Shown: one piece after another, positions 32,684 through 42,676 of the stretch
Numbering within the stretch: the first letter of the stretch is position 1
Layout: each line of letters starts with the position of its first letter
NCBI GenBank assembly: GCA_002917775.1
Contig: KZ627160.1
Span: 577,111 to 619,786 of the forward strand
Direction: 5' to 3'
Length of the DNA: 42,676 bases
From: Glaciozyma antarctica PI12
Taxonomy: Eukaryota; Basidiomycota; Microbotryomycetes; Kriegeriales; Camptobasidiaceae
Notes under the pieces: model-generated
The model's input: only the letters and a program-made list of their open reading frames with translations
Databases searched by the model: none
What the model was told of the DNA's origin: nothing
Translations under genes and position numbers: made by a program

Positions 32684-33376
32684 ATGCAGCGCCCTCAAGC
32701 CCGAGAGTCCCAAGAAGCCGTACGTCCCTCTCCCAGCCCCCGCGATCCTCAGCTGAATCTTGGCCCCCCCACTCAGCTCATCGCTATCCAGGTGCGCTCT
32801 CCTCCCTGGCCCTGTTCCGCTACGACACCCACTAACGCAGTGATGACAGCGCGAGACCCTCCTAGCCGCCGAATCCACCATCGAACTCCTCCACGACCAA
32901 GTACGTCCTCCCCTCCTCCCCTCCTCCCTCCCTCCTTCCCTCCCTACTACCTCCTCCCCCACACACAGCTAACCCCCTCAGATCCGCCACCTATCCCACC
33001 ACCCCTCCTCCCACCACATCTCCCGCCCCCCCGCTCTGGAACCGCCACTCCCCCCGCCTCCACCTCCGTTTCCGCAGCAACGAGGCTGCAGGCACTAGCG
33101 GCGAACCTACAGAGGGTCCAGTTGGGAAGTTTGGAGAAGGAGAGGGAGGAGAGGGTTACGGAGATGAGGAGGGGGGAGTGCTCTTGTGATGAGGAGGGGG
33201 AGGAGAGTGAGGTCGAGATGGAGTGGGATGAGGAGGAGCTCGAGGGGGTTGAGAGGAGCGGTGAGGATAGGGGCCAGGGATGGTGGGACAGGGAGAGACT
33301 GGAGCGGGGGGAGGTGGATAGGAATGGGGATAGAGTTAGGGGGAGGAGGAGAGGGGGAGAGCTGGTGGGGAGGTGA
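32684..33376 (+). CDS. Small coiled-coil protein, acidic C-terminus (possible frame break)
   Basis: Not recognised. Exons joined over three introns with good signals (for example GTACGT...CTCAG at 32720-32774, GTGCGC...GACAG, GTACGT...CTCAG) give MQRPQARESQEALIAIQRET and LLAAESTIELLHDQIRHLSH, a convincing amphipathic coiled coil. A His/Pro-rich link follows and the frame then stops at a TAG; a neighbouring frame instead continues ATRLQALAANLQRVQLGSLE, KEREERVTEMRRGEC and a strongly acidic tail to TGA after 33374. The switch lies at C runs (33025-33032 and 33050-33055), so a one-base error there is the simplest explanation; an unseen intron is possible. No function assigned. Confidence 0.5.
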   Translation: MQRPQARESQEAVRPSPSPRDPQLNLGPPTQLIAIQVRSPPWPCSATTPTNAVMTARDPPSRRIHHRTPPRPSTSSPPPLLPPSFPPYYLLPHTQLTPSDPPPIPPPLLPPHLPPPRSGTATPPASTSVSAATRLQALAANLQRVQLGSLEKEREERVTEMRRGECSCDEEGEESEVEMEWDEEELEGVERSGEDRGQGWWDRERLERGEVDRNGDRVRGRRRGGELVGR

Positions 33377-33866
33377 GCTGGGCGGAGGGACGGTGTAGGA
33401 TGGGTTGTTGCTATGAAGAGCTTGGGGTTATTTACCCTCTTGGTCGGTTGGCTGGTGAGGAGGGAGGAAGAGTGGAAACTAGGTCGAGGTAGGAGTTGCT
33501 TCCTCGGAGTTGATCTTCGCTCTGTTCTTCACTCAACCACAGCTCCTCTTGTCCACGATATCGAATCATCCAATCCGTCTGTCAAGCTCAGCCTGACTCG
33601 CCACTCGCTCTATAAATCAGCTCCCTAGGTCCTGGAGGGAGAGAAGCGTGCTTCGTTCGCGGTGACCGCGTGGAGACTGAGTGGCTCCTCCTCTTCTTCC
33701 TCCCGCCCAACTCCGCCTTCTCCTTTCTCCTTATCGTCTTCGGGAGTACCAGGTGCCCTGCTCCCAGCCGTTCAACCCACCACACGACCAGCAAAAAAGC
33801 TCTCACGCTCCTCCAGCCGACCTTCTCTCTCGCCGCTCTCCTCGACCCTCGACCGGCGGACGCAGC
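33377..33866 (+). promoter_or_regulatory. Upstream region of the ABC transporter, with TATA box
   Basis: About 490 bp without a supported gene. A TATAAAT motif is at 33611-33617, about 250 bp upstream of the transporter ATG. Between them lie pyrimidine-rich tracts (33690-33860) suited to a transcription start and 5' leader. The TATA box suggests inducible expression, common for drug-export pumps (inference). Confidence 0.45.
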
Positions 33867-36800
33867 ATGAACCAACTCCTCTTTAGCGCCGTCGGTGCAC
33901 AAGCGGACATCTGGTGCACGGAGGACAGGGAACCGGCGTGGGACGGCATAGATTTCTCGCAGTGCTTCCAGAGGAGGTTAGTCCCTTTCGGAGCGGGCGT
34001 GACAGCGAGCGGAGGGAAGCAGGACGCTGTCGAAGTCGTGGAATGACTCTAGGGGGAGTCCAGGCGAGGAGGGAAGGGGGGGCAGCTCCCTCGCGCTCGC
34101 CAAGGAGGGGACGGCCGGACCAGCTCCACCACGCTCCGTGCCTAAGCAGGAGCACCAGCTAACCACGCCCTTCGCGCAGAGTCATCAACGGAATCATCCC
34201 ACTCTCCTTCCTCTCCCTCTCCCTCCTCGCCCTCCTCCTCTACCTCGCTCACTCCCTCTTCTCCCCCCGCGCGCAATCTCCGTCCCTCCCTCTCTCCCCC
34301 TCCTCCGCCCGTCGTCTCTCCACCACCTCTCGCGGACGCGCAGCAAGCATTAGCTCAGTGGAGATCAATACCGCTGGACCGCAAGCGATTGCAGAGGCGG
34401 AGAATGAGGTGATTTTGGGAGTGGTGAGGGAGGAGAGTCCGGATTTATCAGTTGAGGAGATGTTGGGGATGGGGGTTGGAGTACCGAAGAGGAAGAATGG
34501 GTACTTGAGCGTTCGGAGTATTGAAGAAGAGGAAGATGAGGATGAGGAGCGGAAGGACTTGAGCGGGTGGATGCTGCTCAGGGCGTGCTGGGGGACTAAG
34601 AAGGATGTTGTGGGGGTGATGGGGTCGTTGGTGGTGTTGGGTCTGCTGGTGTGGAGGTTTGTGGAGAGTAGGAGCGAGGACGGAGCGAGCTGGCTCGTGT
34701 TCGTCGTTGCAGCCTGGGTGCGTTCCTCCTCTCGCCACTTGAACAGTTCGTACTGACGAATCTGCGCAGGCCTGGACGACCTTCCTCTCCCTCGCCAAAC
34801 TCGCCATCTCCTACCACTCGAAACTCGCCCGCCTCCAATCCCCTTCCACCCCTCACCGCCTCTCCCAACACTACTCCTTCCTCGAAGCCCACCTCATCCC
34901 CTGGTACCTCCTCTACTCCCTCCTCGCCTTCTTCGACCTCCGCACCTCCCTCCTATCCTTCCTCGCCCACTCGATCCCTCTCCGAACCCTCGCCCGCGAA
35001 ACAGCACTCAGCGGTACCGCCTTCCTCCTCGTCCTCATCGAGATCTTCGCGCCTCGACCTTCGAAATTCGCCTCACGCTCTTCGAGGAACAAGAGCGAGC
35101 CCGATGTACCTAGGGCGATCCCGCGAGCACCAGAGATGAACGCATCTTTCTTCTCACTCGCGACGTTCTCATTCCTCGATTCCTTCATGTACGCCGCTGC
35201 GTTCCCTAAACCTGGGGAAGAAGCGAAAGGGATGGAGAGCGTACCGGATCTCAGGCCGGACGATAAGACCGCGAGGGTGTTGCTGGCATACAGGCGGGAC
35301 GTCGCTGCGCTGAACGCTGGGAGGGGGGAGAAGTCGTGGGGTCTCACCGCACGATTATTCTGGCATTTCCGCGGGCAGTTGTTGATGCAGTACGTCCCTT
35401 CTTTCCCTCCTCCGACGCGCGAGCTAACGAGGAGATAGACAAGCATGGAGCTACCTACGCGTCTCGGTCATCGCTCTCCCTCCGCTATTCCTCAAGGGCC
35501 TGTTGGGGCATATCAACAAGCGACAACGCGGGGAGGAAGCGCCTATGCACGTCGCCTTCCTCTATGCCGGTGCCATGTTCTTCTTCCAGATCGTCGCTAG
35601 TCTCGCAGCCAGTCAATCGCTCTACATAGGTCGGAGGATCTGTATCCGACTTCGGTGCGTTCCTTTCTCGCTTAGTGAGGAGGAGGAAGCTGATGAGGCG
35701 CAGGTCGATCATTGTCGGAGAGGTGTTTACGAAGGCGTTGAGGAGGAAGGATATGACGGGGTCTTCGACGGTGGAGGAGGTTGTAGAGGAGGGAGCGGAG
35801 AAGAAGGAGGTGACGGACGAGGAGCTCGAGAAGGCGAGTAGCGGCAAGATCCTCAACCTTATTTCGGTCGATACCTTTCGTCGTGAGTCCTCTCCTCTGG
35901 TGCGAGTCGAGGAGGACGCTGACTTCGGAGCGACCAGTGTCGGAGATCTGCGCCTACCTCCACTTCATCTGGCCCGAGCTATCCCTTACTATCGTCGTCA
36001 CCGTTGTCCTGCTCTTCAAAGTCCTCGGTCTCAGCGCCGTCGCTGGAGTCCGTCCTCTCCCCCCATCCTCCATCCCCCGCGCTAATCCGAACCCTCGCAG
36101 CTCACAGTCCTCGTGGCAATTACTCCGCTACAAGCCGCTGCTAGCCGCCTCTTCTACGTCTACCAGAAGAAACTCCTCGCCGCCGCCGACGCTCGACTTA
36201 ACCTCGCGACCGAGGTCATCGCGTCGGTGAGGATCGTCAAGTACTTTGCGTGGGAGAAGAAGTTTTTGGAGAAGATGGGGGAGACGAGGAATAAGGAGCT
36301 CGAGGCGCTCTGGTCGAGGGCTTTGACGATGGTGGCGGGAGGAGTGCTGATGTTTGGTGCGCCGGTCATCGTTTCGGTGAGTCTTTGAGCTGCTCACCCG
36401 TTGCTCTGAGGGATGTTGCTGACATCTTCTGGCCAGGTCGCGACTTTCGTCTTCCACACCAAGGGTGATTTCTCCCAGCTTGAGGTCGTGGCGAGCAGCT
36501 CCTGATGATCTCCTGCCCCATCGCAGTCCTCCACCGGGACCTCACCGCCGAAACGGCCTTCACCGCTCTCGCTCTCTTCAACATTCTGCGAGGACCTCTC
36601 GAAGGCTTCACCGACAGTGCGTCCTGCCTCCGCAATCCCTTTTGCCACTCTAATCTCCGCCTCCATAGTGCTCGTCAACGTCCTCCAAGCCCACGTCTCT
36701 CTCAAGCGTATCGACGAGTTCCTCAACGAGCAAGAAACAGCCAAGTACTCTGTCCTCCGCACGCCCTCTTCCGCCTCGGATCCCGTCGTCGGTTTCGTCG

Positions 36801-39800
36801 ATGGCAGCTTCACCTGGTCCGACGAGCAGCTCGCCAAGAGCGATCCTACGACCTTCCGCATCAAGGACCTCAACCTCAACTTCCCCGTCGGCAATCTCAG
36901 CATCATTCTTGGACCCGGTACGTCCTTCGCACTCCTCGTCAACAGCGATTCGGCTGACCACGTCGACTCGCAGTCGGCAGCGGCAAATCTACCCTCCTCC
37001 TCAGTCTCCTCGGCGAGACGAATCGCCTCTCCGGCTCCGCTTTCCTCCCCTCCCCCGTCGTTCGTTCAACGGGCCACGATCCCAAGATCCTCACCGACAC
37101 GACGGCGTACTGCTCGCAATCCCCATGGCTCCTGAGCGAGACAATCAAGGAGAACATCGTCTTTGGATCGGCGTACAACGAGAAGAGGTACAGGGAGGTG
37201 GTGGAGGTGTGTGCGTTGGAGATGGATTTGAAGATGTTTGAGCTGGGGGATGAGACGGAGGTTGGGGAGAAGGGGACAGTGTTGAGTGGGGGACAGAAGG
37301 CTAGGATCAGTCTCGCGAGGGCGTGAGTCTTTTTGCCTGCGCACGTAAAGGGAGGCTCGCTGAACTCGCTGTTCGAACCAGGATCTACTCGCCTGCGAAG
37401 GTATGCTTCGACCGCTCTTTTATTGCTCTGACGGTCGCTGACGAGCTCCTTCCACAGCACATTCTTCTCGACGACGTTCTCAGCGCCGTCGACAGCCACA
37501 CCGCTCAGCACCTCTTTCAGAACTGCCTCAAGGGTCGCATCATGCGCAACCGAACCTGCGTCCTCGTCACGCACGCCGTCGACCTCTGCCTCCCCGGTTC
37601 CGCCTTCGTCGTATCAATGGACAACGGCGTGGTCGTCGCCTCCGGAACGCCTGACCAAGTCTCGTTAACTTCGTCTTTCGTCGAGGAGGTCTCGAAGCTT
37701 GCTGAGGCCGATGCGCTCGCTTCGACGTTTACGATTGAGGCGATCGCGTCGGGGCAGACGGACGAGGCGATTAGTGAGCAGGAGGCGGCGGAGAATAAGG
37801 CGAGGGCGGAGAAGCTCAAGCTTGTCAAGGACGAGACGCAGAGCGAAGGCGCCGTGTCGGGCGAGGTCTACTTGTGCGTCGTTCTCCCTGAAACCCTCTC
37901 TTCGTTTGACTGACGATGGGTCCTCAGGCTCTACCTGCGCGCTATGGGAGGATGGTGGCTCGCCTTTGTGTCACTTGGGATCTTCGTCGCTGCTCAGATT
38001 GCCGAAATCGGTGAGTGGTCTTCCTCTTTCATCGTGTGCGTACAAGTTGACGACGGCGCTCGGCAGGCGTTTCGCTCGCTCTTCGCTACTGGGCCGGTTC
38101 CTACGACGACGCGGCGAACTCCTTCGGTCAACTCTTCGTCTCCACCGTTCACCACGCCGTCGGCCGATGGCGCTCAATTCCTCTCCAGGTGGCCGCCGCT
38201 TTCGGCTCATCAAGATCGGATCCGATGCTCTCCGCCCTCGGGCAAGGGAACGAGACTACCGACTTCTGGCTCAAGGTCTACTGCGGTCTCGCCCTGGTCA
38301 ATCTCTCCCTTTACGGCGTTCGAGTCGGCTTCTTCCTCTATCGTGGCGTGGTCGCTAGTCGCGTCCTGTACGTTGAGCTTATTGACAGGATTCTCGGTGC
38401 CCGCAGTGAGTTCGTATCTATTGTAGCCTAGGAGCGGTATTAACGAGCTCGTCTCCAGTTCGCTTCTTCGACTCGACGCCTACCGGACGAATCCTCAACC
38501 GCCTATCCAAGGTTCGTCGCGGCTCGCTCGTTCACCGCACGATAGCTCACGTTCTGCGCTCTGCAGGACATGGAGACTATCGATCAAGACGTAGCAATGG
38601 CCGGCATGTTCCTGCTACTGGTACGGTCGCTCCGTCAAGCTTGCCCGTCCTCGACTGACGAAGTGTCTCGGTGCAGGAGGTCCTCAGCGTGATCGGTATC
38701 ATCGGCACCATCTCGACAGTGCTTCCAGCGTTCCTCGGCGCAGCTCTCATTATTACGCTGGTCTACTGGGGGATGGGATACGTCTACATCGCTTCGTCTC
38801 GCGAGCTCAAGCGCAGCGGTACGTCCTCTGCATTCCAGCTCGAACTACCTCTGAAGCTGCCCTCGGCAGAATCGGTAACGAAGAGCCCTATTTTTGGTCT
38901 CTTCGGCGAGACTCTCAACGGCGTTGCTACGATTCGTGCCTACGGAGACGCGGCGCGCTTTACAAAGCAGCTCTTCTACCTCATCAACTACAACAACCGA
39001 CCTTTCTTCACCCTCTGGCAAGGGAATCGCTGTGAGTGGACCCTCTCCCGTTCTAAGACATGCAAACTGAACGCATCGTAGGGCTATCGGTACGCGTGGA
39101 CGTGGCTGGAGCCCTCGTTACGCTCTCCGCGTCAATCTTTGTCCTCCTCGCTGGCTCGATGGACGCCGCACTTGCTGGATTCATTCTCAGCTTCGCCATT
39201 GCGTTCAACGAGCGAATCCTGTGGGTCGTGCGACTTTGGAGCGTCGTCGAAATCAACTTCAACTCGGTCGAGCGCGTTCGCGAATGTGCGTTCTCCCTCT
39301 CCGTCTCGGCTGAACGACCAGCTGACGTGCGCGTCCAGACCTCGAGCTCGAGCAGGAGAGTCAAGGTGGCGTCTCTCCTCCTGCGATCTGGCCGTCGCGA
39401 GACGGAACCATCGAGGTCCAAGGGCTCACCGCCACCTACGCTCCGGACCTCCCTCCCGTCCTCAAGGACGTTTCGTTCAAAGTGCTCCCGCGGGAGAAGG
39501 TCGGTATTTGCGGTCGAACTGGTACGTGACTTTGCTTTTCCTGGATTCGCTCTCAAGCTGACGACTCGGCGTAGGATCGGGCAAATCGACGTTGGGACTC
39601 TCCTTCTTCCGCTTCATCGAGCCCACATCCGGCCGCATCATCATCGACGGTATCGACATCAATACTCTCCACCTCCCCGACCTCCGTTCCCGCCTCACCA
39701 TCGTCGCCCAAGAATCCGCGCTGTTCGCAGGAAGTCTCCGGTTCAACCTCGATCCTTTCGAGGTGTACGAGGACGGAGATATCTGGGACGCCTTGCGACG

Positions 39801-40502
39801 AGTGCAGATGGCTTCTCCTACTTCGCCGAAGCCGACGCCGGGACCGAGTCGCGCGGCGAGCTTGAGGAGGGAGGCGGGTGAGGATGAGGAGGGGTCGGAG
39901 ACGACGGCGACGGAGGAGTCGGAGCGGTACATTATCAAGAGCTTGGAGTATGTCGTGCAGGAGGGTGGGAAGAACTTCTCGGCGGGTGCGTGCTTTCCGC
40001 TTCGTTGGTCGTTGAAGTCTTGCTGACGGCTCCTCGCAGGTCAAAGGCAGCTGCTGGCTCTCGCTCGCGGCATCCTCAAGCTTCGAAGTTCGTCGATCCT
40101 TATCTTGGACGAGTCGACCGCCAGTCTCGGTTCGCTGCTTTCCAGCCTTCGTGCGCGCGGCGTCGCTGACCCTCTCCCACCTCAGACCAAGCCACTGACG
40201 AACGAATTCAACGAACGATCCGGGAAGAGATGTCGGACGCCACGATCCTCTGCATCGCTCATCGCCTGCGCACGATCATCGACATGGACAAGGTCCGTCG
40301 CTGCTCTTCCCCCGTCTCCCTCCGCTAACTCCTCATTCCGCAGATCTTGGTCCTCGGCGCTGGCGAGGTGCTCGAGTACGATTCGCCTTGGAACCTCCTC
40401 GCGAAGGACGACTCGGCGTTCTCGGACCTTTGTAGGAAATCTGGCGAGTACGAGGCGTTGGTAGAGCTGGCGAACGCGGCGAGGGACGCCAAGAAGGTGT
40501 AG
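33867..40502 (+). CDS. ABCC/MRP-type ABC transporter, full length
   Basis: Full ABC exporter of the multidrug-resistance-associated (ABCC) subfamily, probably vacuolar or plasma-membrane and exporting conjugates, bile-salt-like compounds or drugs. Roughly 1,800 residues, about 18 introns; the first (33977-34179) is 203 nt, long for this genome. N-terminal extra membrane region ([35 protein letters not shown]), first core TMD ([33 protein letters not shown]), NBD1 with Walker [19 protein letters not shown]-loop CSQSPWLL, signature [14 protein letters not shown] and Walker [12 protein letters not shown]. Second TMD ([34 protein letters not shown]), NBD2 with Walker [18 protein letters not shown], signature [14 protein letters not shown], Walker [17 protein letters not shown] and switch His in CIAHRL. 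Before the NBD2 signature there is an insert of about 45 Ser/Pro/acidic residues. NBD1 has Asp, not Glu, after Walker B, as is usual in ABCC proteins. YBT1/BPT1-like by eye; substrate unknown. Confidence 0.93.
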
Positions 40503-40825
40503 ATATTGCGCAAATGCAGAATATCGTCGTAGAGGACTCGTGATCGTGGTGCTGGGAGCTGCTCAACTTCTCGCTCGATGTGAACACGGCACTCGCTGTG
40601 TCGAATGGTGCTGGCGAGCTTCACAGAGAAGAGGGAGGCCGTTCGTTTACCTTGATTGAGCAGAGGGCACCTTCGCAGCAACTGTTGCATCTCGGTTCTC
40701 GCGCTTGAGCTTGAGAAGCGGCGGAGTGCGAAATCGTGCGAAGCGCAAAGACGAGCAGCGAGGAGCGAGCACCGAGCAGCGAGGGACGACAAACGAACGG
40801 AACAAAAAAGGAAATCGCAGGCTCC
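40503..40825. other. Convergent 3' intergenic region, ABC transporter / SDR copy 2
   Basis: About 320 bp containing the 3' UTRs of two convergent genes (stops at 40502 plus and 40826 minus). No gene, repeat or obvious hairpin is seen; GAGCAGCGAGGAGCGAGC-type short repeats occur near 40753-40790. Confidence 0.45.
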
Positions 40826-41919
40826 CTAAATCCCCGATCCTCCCGTAACCTCCAGCGTATGTCCAGTAACGTAGCTCGCCAATGGCGACACCAAGAACAG
40901 CACCGCGTTCGCCGCCTCCTGCGCCGTCGCCGGCCGACCGAGAGGGATTCCAGGAATGGGACCCTTGGGGGCAGGAGCGCCGCCGGTGGGGATGCCGAGG
41001 GCGACCTTTTGGCCGTTGACGACGATGGTCTCGCCGAGCTCCTTGGCTTGCGTGAGGCGGGTTTCGACGTAGCCGCTGTGTTTGAGGGAGGAGTTAGCTT
41101 GGTTCTGGATGAGTGGAGGGGGGAGAGGGCGGGTCGCGGAGAGGTGAGGTGAGAAAGGAAGGTACGCACAATGCGACGGTGTTGGCGCGAACGTTGAAGC
41201 CTCCCCACTCCTTCGCAACAGTCTTGGTGAGTCCGATGACTCCAGCCTTCGCAGTGGCGTCTTCGAACGAAGTGAGGTCAGCTCCTGGAGACCGAACGAG
41301 AGAGAGTGGAGCGCACAGTTGGTCTGTCCAACGTTGCCGTGAAGTCCAGCAATGGACGAGACGTTGACGATGGAGCGGTTGGCGGCCATGAGCTTCGGAT
41401 CTTTGTTGCGGAGGTACGGAGCTGCCTCGCGAATGATCCTGAACGGCGCCGTGTTGTGCACCTTGAGAATGAGCTCGAACGTCTCGTCCGACATCGTGTG
41501 GAGCATCTTGTCGAACGTGAAGCCTGCGTTGTTGACAATGTGGTTGATTCCTCCGTACGCCGCGACGGTCGCGTCGATGAGCTTCTTCGGGAAATCCTGG
41601 GCGGTAACGTCTCCTCCGACCGCGATAGCCTGTCCTCCGAGAGCCTTGATCTCATCCACGACGAGCTGCGCCTTGACTACCAGGAGAAGGCGGATCAGCT
41701 CTCCCCACATTGACTGCCTATAGAAAGCTACTCACTCTCGTCCATATCACTCACGACTACCTTAGCCCCCTCTTTTGCGAACGTGAGAGCACACATCCGA
41801 CCGATTCCTTGTCCGGAGCCGGTGATGATGCAGACCTCGTCGCGGAGAAGGCCTTGAGGGTGGTTCCCACTGAGGTGGGAGGAGACGGCTGCAAGGCGGG
41901 AGGCGGCGTTTGGGCTCAT
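40826..41919 (-). CDS. Short-chain dehydrogenase/reductase, copy 2 (intact)
   Basis: Rossmann-fold NAD(P)H-dependent oxidoreductase, intact paralog of the gene at 23643-24879. Product: MSPNAASRLAAVSSHLSGNH, EVCIITGSGQGIGRMCALTF (TGxxxGxG), VVVSDMDE, an intron, [52 protein letters not shown], catalytic Ser in NVSSIAGLHGN, an intron after AAC-T, YATAKAGVIGLTKTVAKEW (YxxxK), an intron in AF|GYVETRLTQAKELGE, then PLGRPATAQEAANAVLFLVS and [16 protein letters not shown], stop TAG 40826-40828. Three introns, all at positions also used by copy 1. FabG-like; there is no C-terminal peroxisomal signal and no clear mitochondrial presequence. Substrate unknown. Confidence 0.93.
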
Positions 41920-42233
41920 GCTAAGGATAGGAGTTGGCGGTGGTGAGAGGAAGAGCTTGAGATAGCGCAGACTGTGGCAAAGTCCGGGGAGAGCTCAGGA
42001 GACCGGAAGACCAGATCGGGGTGAGGTTTAGCCTGGAGCCTGAGCCCGGCTCAGCTTCGACTTTCATTTTCTGGCCGTTCATGAACACTGCTTGCTTGCT
42101 GCTGAGGTCGTTCAGGAGTGACCAGGGGGAGAAGAGACTCCGTACGCGAGGACCGCCCGCCGACGCACCGGCGTTGATCACGTTCGCCGTCTCGCTGACA
42201 GGCCTCTCTCACTCCATGCCACTCCTCTGCTAG

Positions 42234-42676
42234 TCCCGATCGATCCCCGCGCTGCACCTGCGCCCGCCGCCTCTCTCCTCCGATTCACCTGCGGCCCGCT
42301 TCCCGCCATCTCACCCCACCTCTGCTCCTCGCGCTCGACAAGGGTGACGACGACGACGACAACGCCAAGTCCTTCTCGCGTCTCGCGGTAGCTTGCGATC
42401 AGCTCGTTTCGTACACAAACCTGCGCAGTCTGGAGCTCCAGTCACCATCTCCCTTTCTCCGCAGGCTCGCTGACCCCGAGCGAAGTGCCAAGGATAGTTT
42501 AAATGGTGGACAAGCTCCACCGACCTCGCGCTCCGCTAGGAATCCAACACGATCTCCTCGGGCGGACTGCTTCATTCGGATTCCCTCCGAGCGAGCAAAG
42601 ATGGAACTACGTCCTCTCACGCCACTCCAACCCTTTCTCTTCTCTACTCTCTTCTCCCCACAATCCGACGACCGAT
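42234..42676 (+). CDS. Partial unknown gene running off the right edge
   Basis: After a good intron end (CTCGCTGAC...CTGCTAG, ending 42233) the plus strand is open without a stop to the window end. It reads HLRPASRHLTPPLLLALDKG, then an Asp run, DNAKSFSRLAVACDQLVSY and TNLRSLELQ. The style (a basic Leu-rich start, Asp-rich link, NLRSLEL) recalls basidiomycete F-box or leucine-rich proteins, but no domain is complete. Further splice signals at 42448-42495 could change the frame of the last part. The donor exon is likely at or before 42150 (CTCC followed by GTACGC), with a possible ATG at 42081. The gap 41920-42080 is the shared upstream region with SDR copy 2. Confidence 0.35.

Noticed and set aside
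1-42676. Biosynthetic cluster or novel multi-gene system
   Set aside because: The SDRs, DUF1295 enzyme and ABC transporter could suggest a cluster, but they are separated by housekeeping genes (PDAP1-like, MCM10, RasGEF) and there is no backbone synthase or pathway regulator.

Overview
This window is nuclear DNA from a basidiomycete fungus, most likely a red yeast of the Pucciniomycotina (Rhodotorula/Rhodosporidium/Sporobolomyces-like). That placement is an inference from high GC, very dense gene packing, and almost every gene being cut by several introns of about 45-70 nt. The introns usually start GTGAGT, GTGCGT, GTACGT or GTCCGT, have a CTGAC/CTAAC branch site, and end in a pyrimidine-rich CAG. 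No mobile element, rRNA, tRNA or CRISPR array was found. Gene models were built by reading exons by hand; coordinates run from start to stop codon and include introns.

Left part (1-15 kb): a small membrane-type protein gene (292-737, +) meets a MYND-finger/pRiA4b-ORF3-like gene (773-2662, -). A NIPA-type Mg2+ transporter (2824-4796, -) and an SFT2 Golgi vesicle protein (4900-5981, +) share a 103-bp divergent promoter. Next come eIF2D (6232-8469, -) and the retromer subunit VPS35 (8736-12021, +), also divergent; then a citrate/tricarboxylate carrier (12201-13706, -) divergent from uroporphyrinogen-III synthase HEM4 (13868-14743, +), whose stop overlaps a possible start of a small uncertain gene.

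Middle (15-29 kb): a large Ras-family guanine nucleotide exchange factor (15580-20765, -); a DUF1295/steroid-5-alpha-reductase-type membrane enzyme (21717-23176, +); a short-chain dehydrogenase (SDR copy 1, 23643-24879, +); a PDAP1/PP28-type phosphoprotein whose ATG is split by an intron (25691-26687, +); an unknown protein with a C-terminal Cys pair (27513-28323, -); and an 89-residue one-helix/coiled-coil protein (28794-29114, -).

Right part (29-42.7 kb): the replication factor MCM10 (29219-32221, +); a small coiled-coil protein (32684-33376, +); a full-length ABCC/MRP-type ABC transporter (33867-40502, +); a second SDR (40826-41919, -), an inverted paralog of copy 1; and an incomplete reading frame running off the right edge.

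Most genes are housekeeping functions in unrelated pathways (trafficking, translation, heme synthesis, mitochondrial transport, replication), so no operon-like system is evident. The points that merit attention are the inverted SDR pair, unusual start-codon/intron arrangements, in-frame stops in MCM10 that demand either a very small intron or an unrecognised one, and several single-base frame breaks next to homopolymers (VPS35, SDR copy 1, the 32.7-kb gene) that look more like sequencing errors than decay.
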